A DNA stretch of 64,000 bases from Diplonema japonicum. Lineage: Eukaryota; Euglenozoa; Diplonemea; Diplonemida; Diplonemidae. The notes beneath the pieces were generated by a model, which ran no database searches, was not told the origin of the DNA, and saw only the letters and a list, made by a program, of their open reading frames with translations. Positions 10,023-19,800 of this stretch are shown here, in pieces; the stretch's first letter is position 1; each line of letters begins with the position of its first letter. Both the position numbers and the translations under genes were made by a program. The stretch covers positions 248,001 through 312,000 of the forward strand of contig OZ025715.1 of assembly GCA_964019335.1 (NCBI GenBank), written 5' to 3'.

Positions 10023-11274
10023 ATGCTGCAATCCTTCCCCGGTGGGGGTAATGGCCAAGTCATGCGGGCTGCGCCAATGCAGCAGCCCATGGGCTCGGCT
10101 CCGTCCCCCTTCATGGCGCAACTCGGCCTCCCTCCTGCCATCATGGCACTCTTCGCTCCCCGACCACCTATTCCTTACAAAAAGCCCATCGAGAAGAGAG
10201 CAATGCTTCCCTACAGTGGTGTTGGCGCTTGCATCGCTTTGTTCGAAACCGAGCTTCCAAGCGATTTGGACTGCTACAGACCTCCCGAGAGCAAGAGGCA
10301 ACGGAAGGAACGGCTTCAGAAGGAGAAAAAGGTATGTTTGTGGTATCCCCCATTTCATCCTCATTACACTGCAGGCATCGAACGAGGCTGAACTCGTTGA
10401 GAAGGTCAAGTCGTGGAACCCAGCAGAGGACCCTAAGATCACCAGCGATCCTTACAAAACGTTGTTTGTTGCCAGGCTGTCATACAAAGCCACAGAGGAG
10501 CAGCTTGAGAAGGAGTTCAGTGCGTACGGCCCCATCACGCAAGTGAAGCTTGTGAAGGACAAGGAAGGGAACCCCAAGGGGTACGGCTTCATAGAGTTCG
10601 AGAGCAAGACTGACATGAACGCCGCCTACAAGTTCGCGGACGGGAAGCAGATCGGGAACAGGTGCGTCCTTGTAGACATCGAGAAGGGAAGAGCCGTGAA
10701 AAACTGGAGGCCTCGAAGGCTTGGCGGTGGTCTGGGCAGGACAAGAGCGGGCGGCAAGGGCATGAACGAGCCATCGGCAAAGAACATTGCCCCCTCCACA
10801 GCCGACTCTGGGAAGGGGAGGAGAGAGTACTCCCGTTACTCAGAAAGAGACAGGGATACTAGAGACAACAGGGACAGGTATGCACATAAATATGCAACTC
10901 CAAGCTCCCACAGCTGGCGTGGCAGAGACACCGGAGGAAGGGACAGGAGAGAAAGAGGTGCTTATGAACGCTCAGACAGGGACAGGAGAGACAGAGGCAG
11001 CGATAGATATGGAGACAGAGACAGAGAAAGAGACAGGCCTAGGGACAGAGACAGGGATAGGGGTGACAGGGACAGAGACAGAGACAGAGACAGAGAGAGA
11101 AGGGATAGGGGCGACAGGGACAGGAGGGACAGAGGTGATCGGGAAAGGAGGGGTGGTGACAGGGATAGGGATAGGGACAGAGACAGGAAGGACAAAAACA
11201 GGGACAAAGACAGGGACAGAAGGGGTGACAGAGATAGGGACAGGGCCGTTAAGGAGGAGAAGAGGGAAAATTAA
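10023..11274 (+). CDS. SNRNP70: U1 snRNP 70 kDa protein (U1-70K)
   Basis: Two exons, 10023-10331 and 10375-11274, flank a 43-nt intron (GTATG...CTGCAG) and give 402 residues. The N-terminus has the U1-70K signature: IMALFAPRPPIPY, then KRQRKERLQKEKK, then the short helix before the RRM (VKSWNPAEDP). The RRM (about residues 125-205) has RNP2 LFVARL and RNP1 KGYGFIEF, followed by the diagnostic NWRPRRLGGGLG box. A long Arg-Asp/Arg-Glu (RD/RE) tail ends the protein, as in animal and plant homologues. It binds stem-loop I of U1 snRNA in the nucleus and helps recognise 5' splice sites. An extra Met/Gln/Pro-rich stretch (about 35 residues) precedes the usual start of homology. Confidence 0.96.
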
Positions 11275-11320
11275 GGATAGCAGCACGTGTGTAGTGTTTT
11301 TTTTTTTTTTTTTTTTTTTT

Positions 11321-11751
11321 TTTATTTCACTCTTCGTCATTTTCTTCACTCACTAGGGGCCTCATTATTTAACGCGAAATGGCCATTATTTAACGCGAAA
11401 CGGCCATTATTTAACGCGAAATCGCCATTATTTAACTAGTTAAATAATGAGATTTTGCAGTTAAATAATGGCCCTTCAGAGTGAAAAAATGGGTCTTGTC
11501 GTGGAAAAAAATGCACCCAACCCCTTGAAAAATTTTTTTGGGGTGGGGGTATTTTGACTATTTTTGGCCATCTGAGGCCATTCCAGCCCTTAAAAGTGGG
11601 AATAAGTGCCTTACTTCCCCTTTAAATGCCACGGCGAAATAGCTACCCTGTATTACCTTAGGAAAATCCCCAAAAAGCTGACCTGCGTGAAAAAAAACAG
11701 CAGTGAAAGCAGTGAAGAGTGAGTGACTCAAATGACGAAGAGTGAAATAAA
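11321..11751. mobile_element. MITE-like element, copy 1
   Basis: Perfect 22-bp terminal inverted repeats lie at 11321-11342 (starting TTTATTTCACTCTTCG) and 11730-11751 (ending CGAAGAGTGAAATAAA). The 431-bp interior has no transposase. The outside flanks contain a second, imperfect inverted pair around ATTATTTAACACTCG. The size and arms fit a non-autonomous DNA element, but target-site duplications are not clear. Confidence 0.55.
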
Positions 11752-11841
11752 ACGACTTACTTGCCGCCAAATGAGCCATTATTTAACACTCGTTACCCGA
11801 GTTAAATAATGACTCATTATTTGTTGGCAATAAATAGTTAT

Positions 11842-12272
11842 TTTATTTCACTCTTCGTCATTTTCTTCACTCACTAGGGGCCTCATTATTTAACGCGAAA
11901 TGGCCATTATTTAACGCGAAACGGCCATTATTTAACGCGAAATCGCCATTATTTAACTAGTTAAATAATGAGATTTTGCAGTTAAATAATGGCCCTTCAG
12001 AGTGAAAAAATGGGTCTTGTCGTGGAAAAAAATGCACCCAACCCCTTGAAAAATTTTTTTGGGGTGGGGGTATTTTGACTATTTTTGGCCATCTGAGGCC
12101 ATTCCAGCCCTTAAAAGTGGGAATAAGTGCCTTACTTCCCCTTTAAATGCCACGGCGAAATAGCTACCCTGTATTACCTTAGGAAAATCCCCAAAAAGCT
12201 GACCTGCGTGAAAAAAAACAGCAGTGAAAGCAGTGAAGAGTGAGTGACTCAAATGACGAAGAGTGAAATAAA
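11842..12272. mobile_element. MITE-like element, copy 2
   Basis: Second copy of the 431-bp element with the same 22-bp arms, placed directly behind copy 1 as part of the 521-bp tandem duplication rather than as an independent insertion. Confidence 0.55.
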
Positions 12273-12320
12273 ACGACTTACTTGCCGCCAAATGAGCCAT
12301 TATTTAACACTCGTTACCCG

Positions 12321-12372
12321 TTTTTTTGCACTCGGGCCCTGCGGGCCCTCGTGCAAAAAATTCGGGAACTCG
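12321..12372. repeat. 52-bp GC-rich hairpin insertion in copy 2
   Basis: Absent from copy 1 at the equivalent point (after TTACCCG). Its core is a near-perfect hairpin with arms TTTTTTGCAC and GTGCAAAAAA around CGGGCCC/GGGCCC. It separates the two arms of the pre-existing ATTATTTAAC hairpin. Confidence 0.7.
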
Positions 12373-12413
12373 AGTTAAATAATGACTCATTATTTGTTGG
12401 CAATAAATAGTTA

Positions 12414-12626
12414 TTTTTCTTAAACGAGGAAGTGAGGTAGTTTTTTTTTTTTTTTCTTTTTTTTTTTCTTCTTCTTCTCTACCCACCCATTTTAATTTTT
12501 TATCTTTTTCTCTTTTCTTTTTTCTTTCTTTACGCTCCGGATCCGCTAAGTGACCCGTCAGGTTGCTTTTTCTGATGAGATCACTTAACGGATCCAGAGC
12601 GTTAAAAAAAAGGAGAAGTATTCTTT

Positions 12627-12666
<40 letters not shown>

Positions 12667-12806
12667 CAGGTCACTCTTTTTTTTTTCCAGTGTTTTAAGA
12701 ACCATCTTTCGTTCCCCCTTCTTTCTTTTTTTTTTTTTCTTCTTTTTTGATCGTTTTTTATTTTCTTCTTTTTTTATCTCATTTTTTTTTTTTTTTTTTT
12801 TTTCGT

Positions 12807-12845
<39 letters not shown>

Positions 12846-12882
12846 CAAAGGGAAACACTTGGGCGGTAAAAATAAACAAAAG
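12414..12882. other. Poly-T spacer with a foldback
   Basis: Very T-rich non-coding stretch with T runs of up to about 40 nt, interrupted only by the foldback at 12530-12605. Lysine-rich minus-strand frames here simply translate the poly-T. Confidence 0.7.
12530..12605. repeat. 76-bp foldback (hairpin) element
   Basis: Arms of about 25 bp, TTACGCTCCGGATCCGCTAA on the left and the near-complement TTAACGGATCCAGAGCGTTAA on the right (one base overlap trimmed), pair with a few mismatches around a loop of roughly 25 nt. The GC-rich arms stand out inside poly-T. It is either a tiny MITE or a transcribed hairpin. Confidence 0.7.
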
Positions 12883-13068
12883 ATGGAAGTGAGCAACCAT
12901 GTTCTTAAGACGATAGAAGAAGCGTGCAAACAGGTGGTGGCGGCGGCGAATCCTTCAGCAGCTTCGGCAGCGCTGATGCTGACAGGAAAATACCCGTTCT
13001 TACAACCGGGGGCAGAATATCACGATTACTACCAGTATGGGTGAAACAAAAAAGTTTTTTTTTTTTTT

Positions 13069-13099
<31 letters not shown>

Positions 13100-13545
13100 A
13101 ACGAAAAACCAGGTGGAGATTGGGACAGTTACGGAACGAAAGCATCACGGAAACCCAGTCTCCAAGTGTTAAGGATCTGGCGACCATAGAGGAGACAGTC
13201 AAGAGAATTGCAGGTGCTTCCAGTCATGAGGCCGAAGAGGCCCAGCTGCTCTCATCCGGGACATGTGGTTTTATGCAAAAAGGTCACCCTCTGCACGGTT
13301 TCTACATGTGGCGTCTCTCTCTTGCAAAGGCACCCCAACGACCAAAGAGAACTGGCCATGTGACAGTGACTCTCGATGCAAACCAAAGCAATAACCACCC
13401 CCTCAGCATCGGCCAACTCCTTGTCATGTTGGCACCAGTTATCGAATCAGGAAGCACTGACCCGGGTATTTTCTGCGACCCCAACGGCCACCTTGTCATC
13501 CCTGCCTCTGTCTTCGATGAGAAGACTGAAACGCAAGAATTCTAG
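12883..13545 (+). CDS. Two-SURP-module protein (SWAP-type splicing factor)
   Basis: Two exons, 12883-13034 and 13113-13545, flank a 78-nt poly-T intron that starts GTATGG; 194 residues. The intron splits a Gln codon. Two tandem modules each end in the SURP signature. The first has KYPFLQPGAEYHDYYQWRL. The second has CGFMQKGHPLHGFYMWRL. Each is preceded by an Ala-rich helix (ACKQVVAAANPSAASAA and VKRIAGASSHEAEEAQ). SURP modules occur in splicing regulators such as SF3A1, SUGP1 and SWAP and bind SF1 or other splicing factors. Neither a G-patch nor a ubiquitin-like domain is present, so this is not a complete SF3A1. The paralogue is uncertain. Confidence 0.75.
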
Positions 13546-13792
13546 AGCGAGAAGGCCCTTTACTTTTTTCTTCTTTTCTTTTTTTTTCTTTTTTAAATCC
13601 TTGTCCTTTCATCACCAGTGTTCTTTTTTTAGTTTTTTTTTTTTTTTTTTTTTTTCCTGCACTTTTTTTATTGCAGCTAGCTGTTTGAACTTGTCTGTTC
13701 GCCTTGAGGACTGCTCCAGCATTGCTTGTGTTCCTGTGTTCAATAGTCCCTCTTCGGAGAACGCTTGTAAATCACACCTACCAGAATTCCAT

Positions 13793-13864
13793 GTCCGTGT
13801 GGCTCAATGGAAGAGCGCCTGACTACGAATCAGGCGGTTGCAGGTTCGAGTCCTGCCTCGGATG
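13793..13864 (+). tRNA. tRNA-Arg (anticodon ACG), no intron
   Basis: A complete cloverleaf of 72 nt. The acceptor strand at 13793-13799 pairs with 13857-13863 (one U-U mismatch at pair 6, one G-U at pair 1). The D stem is GCTC/GAGC. The anticodon stem CCTGA/TCAGG encloses loop CTACGAA with ACG at 13825-13827. The T stem is GCAGG/CCTGC. Internal A box (TGGCTCAATGG) and B box (GGTTCGAGTCC) match Pol III promoters. A34 would be edited to inosine to read CGN codons. Confidence 0.95.
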
Positions 13865-13865
13865 A

Positions 13866-13871
13866 TTTTTT
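13866..13871 (+). terminator. Pol III terminator (T6)
   Basis: A run of six T begins two bases after the tRNA discriminator base, as expected for RNA polymerase III termination. Confidence 0.8.
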
Positions 13872-13964
13872 AACATTCTCAATCAACAGGGGGTTTTAAA
13901 AAAAGACAAGATGACCGAATGTTGATACAAAAGCCAGAAGAAAACTAATAAAAAAAAGTGCAAA

Positions 13965-14448
13965 ATGGAACACAAAAGTTTACAGGTGCGATTACTGTTG
14001 GTATGAACGAATGAGCTTTTCAACATAAAAAAAAAAAAAAACAGGACAGGCTACGGACACGACCAGTGGGTTACTGTCTCACTGAGAATGATTTGAAGGA
14101 ACTCGGGGAAGCATTCACAGTTGTTAGTGGGATGACCGACCCAGTTCTGCATCTACACGAAGATTCTTTGTTCTTGCGGAAAGGGCTTAGAGACGATATT
14201 GAATGTACATGGGAAGGAGTGACGCTGAGATCTGTGGCCCCGAACGGCCCAGGTTGGGCTGCAGGAGCAGAGCGCTTTATTGGTATGGCTTACTCTCTCA
14301 ATCATTACGACCTAAACTAGGCCGCAAGCTGATACAAATTAATGATCAAGCAGTTCCGCCTACGAGCACTATCGGCGGTGCCACCTTCGATGGCCTCATT
14401 GCTGCTTTACTTACCTTCGAACCCCTCAGTACTGCTGTAAGTACCTGA
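13965..14448 (+). CDS. Small PDZ-like domain protein
   Basis: Three exons: 13965-14000, 14045-14282 and 14321-14448. The introns are 44 nt and 38 nt, both starting GTATG; 133 residues. The body ends in a PDZ-like segment: GVTLRSVAPNGPGWAAGAER, then FIGRKLIQINDQAV, then a helix ending in FEPLS. It resembles the PDZ-like end of the protein at 2-929. The stop given here reads through a GTAAGT at 14437. If that is used as a 5' splice site, a further exon starting at 14593 (after CCCTTCTCAG) would replace the last four residues and end at 14712. Domain likely; partner unknown. Confidence 0.6.
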
Positions 14449-15078
14449 AGGCTTGTATTCTTTTCCTTCTCCCCCATTCTCTTTTTTTTTTTTTTTTTTT
14501 TTTTTCCCTTTCTTTTTAATAGAAACCGCAAGACAGTAGCTGGTCTTTATCGATTTTTTTTTTATTATTTTTTTTTTTTTACCCCTTCTCAGGAAGCCTG
14601 GTCGGCGACCAACACAAAACACGAAGAAGAAGAAAAGAAAAAGATAATGAGGCAATACAAGTCGGCTCAACCACCGGTGACCTCCCTTTTTTTTTTTCCT
14701 TCTTTTTTTTAGTTTCCGGGAGGGGTCTTTACTAATTTTTCTTTTTTCTTCTTTTTTTTCCAAGGGGAAACATCCATTTGGCGGTATGACGAGTCAGGCC
14801 AAAAAATTACCAGAAGATGTTTTAGAAGTTGTTTTTGTTTTAAAAAAAAAAAAAAGAAGAAGAAGAAAACCGCTGCAACTACTGCATCGGGGGAAAAAAA
14901 AAAAAAAAAAAAAGTTTATCAAGGACAGGACGACTTTCTTTTTCTTTTTCTCTTTTACTAATATAGGTTATTCTCTTGTGTGAGTCAACGTTTACTGCGC
15001 TGTTTCATTTTTTTTTTTTCCCCTTCTTTTGTACAAATCATAACCAAAGATCAAAGAAAAGGAGCAAATAAAAAGAAA
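14449..15078. other. Poly-T spacer with possible alternative exons
   Basis: Candidate exon 14593-14712 (EAWSATNTKHEEEEKKK) may extend the PDZ gene. A short ATG frame at 14786-14983 (MTSQAKKLPEDVLEVVFVL then Lys runs) could be another small gene or exon. A TACTAAT-ATAG motif at about 14957-14966 resembles an intron branch point and acceptor. None is firm. GGGAAAC...GGCGGTA at about 14765-14786 resembles GGGAAAC...GGCGGTA at about 12850-12868 upstream of the SURP gene, possibly a shared leader or promoter element. Confidence 0.35.
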
Positions 15079-16530
15079 ATGCTAACAGCACTGCTAGCAA
15101 CGGCGGTTCTTGCAGGGAACCCATCACCCATAAACCCATACAAGAACTGTACACTGGAATGGCACACACGAGCTTTAGATCATTTCACGTATCTTCCAGA
15201 GACGAACCAAGCAACTTTTAAGCAAAGGGTCTTCGTATGCGGGGAAGAGGAATGGAACCCTGGCCAACCCATCTTTTTCTACTGCGGGAACGAAGCAGAC
15301 GTAACACTGTATGTGGAACACACAGGCCTCATGTGGGAGAACAGGAAGAGGTTCAAAGCTCTTCTTGTCTTCGCTGAACATCGGTACTATGGCGAATCCC
15401 TTCCCTTTGGAAACAACAGCTTTACCAAGGAGAACATTGGGTACCTGAACCATGAACAGGCCCTTGCCGACTACGCGGATCTTCTCAGAAAATTTAAAAT
15501 CTCCCACAAGACGGAATCGAGCAAGGTCATTGCATTTGGAGGATCCTATGGTGGGATGCTTGCTGCATGGATGCGTATGAAATACCCCTCCGTGATCGAC
15601 GGTTCGATTTCAGCTTCGGCTCCTATTCTCGCTTTCCCTGGTTGCCACAAGGCAACCTATGATGCACCCGATTCTAAATACGGCAGTTCCTTCTGGGACG
15701 TTGTCACCAGGGACGCGACCCCCGCCGGTGGGAGCCGGAAGAACTGCGACGTTGCTGTTAAAACCGCGTTTTCGACCCTTTTCGAAATGGGGAAAACCGC
15801 AGAGGGCCGCCAATCCCTTCAGAACATTTTCTCAATCTGCACCACGCCACAGGCAGAGGACGTCGTGAAGGTCGCTTACCTTCAAATGTACGGATGGGAC
15901 ATGATGGCGATGGGAGACTACCCTTACCCTTCCAACTACATTACCAACAACGGACCCATCCTTCCCCCATTCCCTGTGAGAGAAGCATGCAAATCGATGG
16001 TGGACGAAGCTGGGAACTACCCATCTGGCGAAGCGTTGCTGAAGGCTTTGGCACAGGCAACGAATCTCTTCAACAACGCGACAAAGACCATAGACTGCTA
16101 CAAGCTCGCAGCAGACATTGAAGAGGATGGGATCTGGGACTTCCAGTGGTGCACGGAGATGCAGCCTCAGGAAACATATTTCGCAAGGGGTGCAAACAGC
16201 ATGTTCTGGGAGTTCGATTACAACGCAACATGGGTCGCTGACAGGTGCAAGAACAAGCACGGGATTGTGCCCAGACCCTACCAGATAGCCACCCAGTACG
16301 GAACCGAAGAGGAGATTGCAAAGTACTCCAACATCGTCTTCTCCAATGGAGCTCTCGACCCCTGGATCTCCGGAGGTGTCTTCGTCAACACTAGTACCAT
16401 CACTTCTATTACCATTCCTCTTGGCGCACATCACCTCGACCTCTTCTTCTCCAACCCCCAAGACCCCCAGTGCGTCCTCGATGCCCGTAAGCTCGAACTC
16501 GACCACATTGAGTCTTGGTTGCAAGCTTAG
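15079..16530 (+). CDS. S28 serine carboxypeptidase (PRCP/DPP7-like), secreted or lysosomal
   Basis: Intronless, 483 residues. I chose the ATG at 15079, after an A-rich leader, because it starts a signal-peptide-like stretch (MLTALLATAVLAG). The catalytic triad of family S28 is visible: Ser156 in GGSYGGM, Asp427 in NGALDPW and a His in GAHHLDL (451/452). Other hallmarks are the N-terminal DHF, FYCGNEADV, FAEHRYYGESLP and the oxyanion-proximal ISASAPI. Members cleave Pro-Xaa bonds at the C-terminus (PRCP) or release X-Pro dipeptides (DPP7) in acidic vesicles; which activity applies cannot be told. The length matches the family (about 480-500). Several NxT/S sequons fit secretion. Confidence 0.93.
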   Translation: MLTALLATAVLAGNPSPINPYKNCTLEWHTRALDHFTYLPETNQATFKQRVFVCGEEEWNPGQPIFFYCGNEADVTLYVEHTGLMWENRKRFKALLVFAEHRYYGESLPFGNNSFTKENIGYLNHEQALADYADLLRKFKISHKTESSKVIAFGGSYGGMLAAWMRMKYPSVIDGSISASAPILAFPGCHKATYDAPDSKYGSSFWDVVTRDATPAGGSRKNCDVAVKTAFSTLFEMGKTAEGRQSLQNIFSICTTPQAEDVVKVAYLQMYGWDMMAMGDYPYPSNYITNNGPILPPFPVREACKSMVDEAGNYPSGEALLKALAQATNLFNNATKTIDCYKLAADIEEDGIWDFQWCTEMQPQETYFARGANSMFWEFDYNATWVADRCKNKHGIVPRPYQIATQYGTEEEIAKYSNIVFSNGALDPWISGGVFVNTSTITSITIPLGAHHLDLFFSNPQDPQCVLDARKLELDHIESWLQA

Positions 16531-16838
16531 ACAGCAATTGCCTTCCGTCAGAATGAATAAAAAGCGAGCAGTGCAGCTGATTTGAAAGCGATACACACTC
16601 CATCGGATCAGCAATATTTTTTTTAAATGAAGAAGAGTTTCCGGTATCTTGTCCTCCTTCCTTTTTCTATTTTTTTTTTTTTTTAGTTCTTCAACGTGCA
16701 CCCGCCTGGGTTCCCCTCCTGTTCCTTCTCAAAATGATTAGTGTGGTATTGTTATTCCTCTCCTTTTATCATCACTCCCACGTCTTCTGTATCATTATAA
16801 GAAAGGAGGTTTAAAAGTAAATTCTGGCATGAGTTGAA
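16531..16838. other. Intergenic
   Basis: AT-rich 3' flank with AATAAAAAG soon after the stop, a T17 run near 16668 and no gene. It probably holds the polyadenylation region of the peptidase and the leader of the next gene. Confidence 0.5.
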
Positions 16839-19800
16839 ATGACCGACGGACCACCGGTGTTAGGAAAGGTATACCCCGGAGGGGTGTTTAGCTCTATCGT
16901 TGCGAAGTGGCCGGGAAGGTCTCTTGGGGTTTGCATGATCCTACCCGTGGCGACTCTTGTTGCTTCGTACGTGTTTAACATCTTAAGTATAGACCGAGTG
17001 GACTGCGGGATGGACTCGTTAGCTATCGATCACGAAAGCTACTGGAACAAGGTTGAGGTGTTAAGAATAGAACAACTGTGGCACGTCATAAGGCAGCGCT
17101 CGGAACCGTCTGACCGGGTTTTTTTACAGTACAGGTTGGACAATGTGGATGGGCTCGATTCCAGCTCGTTTCTGCATTTTCTGAAAAGGGTGGAGGAAGG
17201 TATTGAGGACATTGATGAATACACCTCTGTGTGTTTTGCCTTCAATGGAGGATGCTTCCCTATGACAAGTATCCGGCAATACTTTTTCACGGGGGTGGTC
17301 GAGAACAAAACATGGGTTATGAACGGAACAGGAGGGTCTTTGAACGAGCCGTTGTACCTGACGAAAGAGGTTTTCCGAAGAAACCGTAGCTGGCGGTGGT
17401 TTGCCACGTCGGACGGGCGGCATGTCAGGACGCAGATTCGGTTGAAACAAGGTGATAAAAAGAGCTTTTGGAAAGGTTTTATCTCGCACATCGAGTACGT
17501 CACCACCACACGCACACTACCAAGCAAACCTCGCGGTACCTCCCTCATGGTAGGCGGTGACGGGGTAATCCCTGCAGTTATCTGTTACTCTATAGACCAG
17601 CATCAGTGGTCCATCGGGTTGTCAGGTTTGCTGCTCTTCACAGTGCTTTGGGTCATCACCAAGTCAATCGTGACCGCTTGTGGTTCTCTCCTCCACATTT
17701 TATGTTGTTACACGGGCAGTCTAGTCTTATACCACATTACTTCTTCTAAGGAGCTCCTCATTCTTTTTCATCTCGCGCTGTACTTGGTAGTTGGCATGAC
17801 TGTGAATGGAGTCTTGATCTTCCATAACACATTTAAGCAGTCGGGCTTCATGCCCACTTCAGGTCGGCGAAACACACTTTCTCTCACACAACGGCTCGCT
17901 TTTACGTTTCGAAAAGCGGGAAGGGGCGTCTCTTGTTCTCATTGCGTTGCGGTTGTCTCGTATCTTTGCACCAGGTCTGCACCTATCCCTGCATTGAGGG
18001 AGTTCAGCGTTGTGATGGGGTATCTCATCTGTTTGTCCTTGTTGCAATTCATCACGTTGCACCCTTGTTTGTTGGCCGCGCATGCTGCAATGTCCTCTGC
18101 GAGAAACATTAAGAGAAACAAAGAGGAGACCACGAAGAAAAGCAAGAAGAAACACCTTCTCCATGAGGTCTTAGTGAAATACAAAGACAAAGCACAGGAA
18201 CAAGGCATGCCGGTGTGTTTCGACACCGCAGAGGTGTCCGAGCACAATGCGACGGTGACACCCGGTTCAGCCAGGGGAATCGTAAATGAAGTGACGGCAC
18301 TGGTGAGGAAGCTGTCGTCGTCGTCGGTAAGCTTGTTGCGCATGCACGAAAAGGAATGGGACAATGTTGAGAACAACGAGAGGAAACGGTCGAGAAGGAA
18401 ACAAGCAGCTGACTCAATAATACACATCCCTGCACGTGCTACGCCCATACACCCTTCGAGTGCCAACGAAAAAGCCATGCAGCTCGAGGCCTGCAAAACG
18501 TCAATATTCCACTCCAGCCGGCGGACCCCAACGTTCGTTCTCTCACGTGCCTTGTGGCTCAAGGTGGGGCGGAAGTTCGGTTTCAGGTATTTGAACTTTT
18601 ACAATACCACGTCGGAGATGACACCTGCTGAGAAACGAACCCCGCAGGTCGCAGAATGCGTGGTTGACGCCTACTCTGGAAAGGTTACCATCGTGGAGGA
18701 ATGCACAACACAAGACGAACTGGTCATCCTGCAGGCATCCGAAACCCACAATTTACTAGAGCGGTTCGTGGTATCGAAGATCATCCCCTTTTACTACACG
18801 TACAAGTACCTTATAATGTTATTATACGTCGTTATACTTATCACTGCGACCTCCGTTGCTGCATCAGGAGTGGAAACACGTGGCACGCCGCCTATGCTGC
18901 TCGACTCCTTTTTGCTGGACGGGTACCAAGAGGAGACCGAGCGATTCGAAGTCGAAGGGGAGTGCGACAACTGCGGAGCAGTGTTCCAACCCAGCGAAAC
19001 GTGGCCGCCGGTGGACCCCGTTACGATGCAGAACTGCGACATGACGTCGATCCACATGCTGTACGGTAACTGCAGCGGGTGCTACCTTCCCATGCAGGAA
19101 AACGTTTCGTGCAAGGAATGCGGGGTGTGTCTCCATGGCACCTGTATAAGAGCGACGAATAGCTGTTCTTGCTACCCAGGGTGGACGGGGTCGGGGTGTG
19201 GGTCCCCGGTTCGAAGTCAAGAGGAGGCACTTCTTGGCTGCGATGGGTTCTCATCCGTGAAGAACAATTGCAACGAGTGCGGGATCCCCGATCGTGCAGA
19301 CTGTGATACCCCTGCCACAGTCGTACACTTCATGCTGACGAACGAGTCCAGGTTTTTGCATGATTTTCATGATGTTTGTCTGCGATTGTTGCGCCTCCCA
19401 GGAGTGGACGCCGCACAGAGCCCGTGCTTCACAGCAGGCGACAACACCACCGTGACGACTCCTGAAGGAGTCTACACCATTGCCGAAGAGCGAGGGCGGT
19501 TAAATGACGTGGGTTTCACAGCAGCGAACCCAGACGATCCCGGGTTCGAACTGCAGTGGGTAAAGATGAGGTTCGCGTGGGTTGGAAAAGACATCGAAGG
19601 GTACAAATTGTGGGAAAGCCTGGCCAAGGAATACCAAGGGGTCCAATGGTCGGAGGCGTGGGTGGAAATGCACACACGAGATCTTACCTTGCGATCTTTG
19701 AAATCCTTGATAGCATACGGGTTGGGAACGTTGGCCGTGGTAGGTGTTCTTTTAACAAGGTCTCCGAGGTTGGTCATGGGTTTGGGGTATGCTGTGGGTG

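Larger units (their letters stand above)
11321..12413. repeat. 521-bp tandem duplication of an inverted-repeat element
   Basis: Two copies, offset by exactly 521 bp (11321-11841 and 11842 to about 12413), appear identical over long stretches. Copy 2 is longer because of a 52-bp insertion near its end. Each copy contains four 21-bp units built on ATTATTTAACGCGAAA. Each also contains a perfect 24-bp palindrome centred on TTAACTAGTTAA (11426-11449 in copy 1) and a hairpin-forming ATTATTTAAC...GTTAAATAAT tail. I see no coding content; a 73-codon frame present in both copies is a by-product of the duplication. Confidence 0.85.

Noticed and set aside
10962-11349. Ser/Leu- and Val/Pro-rich minus-strand frames
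   Set aside because: Antisense shadow of the U1-70K Arg-Asp tail.
11558-12300. Two identical 73-codon minus-strand frames
   Set aside because: They are identical only because of the 521-bp duplication, and carry no recognised domain or leader.
12304-12900. Lysine-rich minus-strand frame of 198 codons
   Set aside because: It is the translation of poly-T spacer and a foldback; no protein-like composition.
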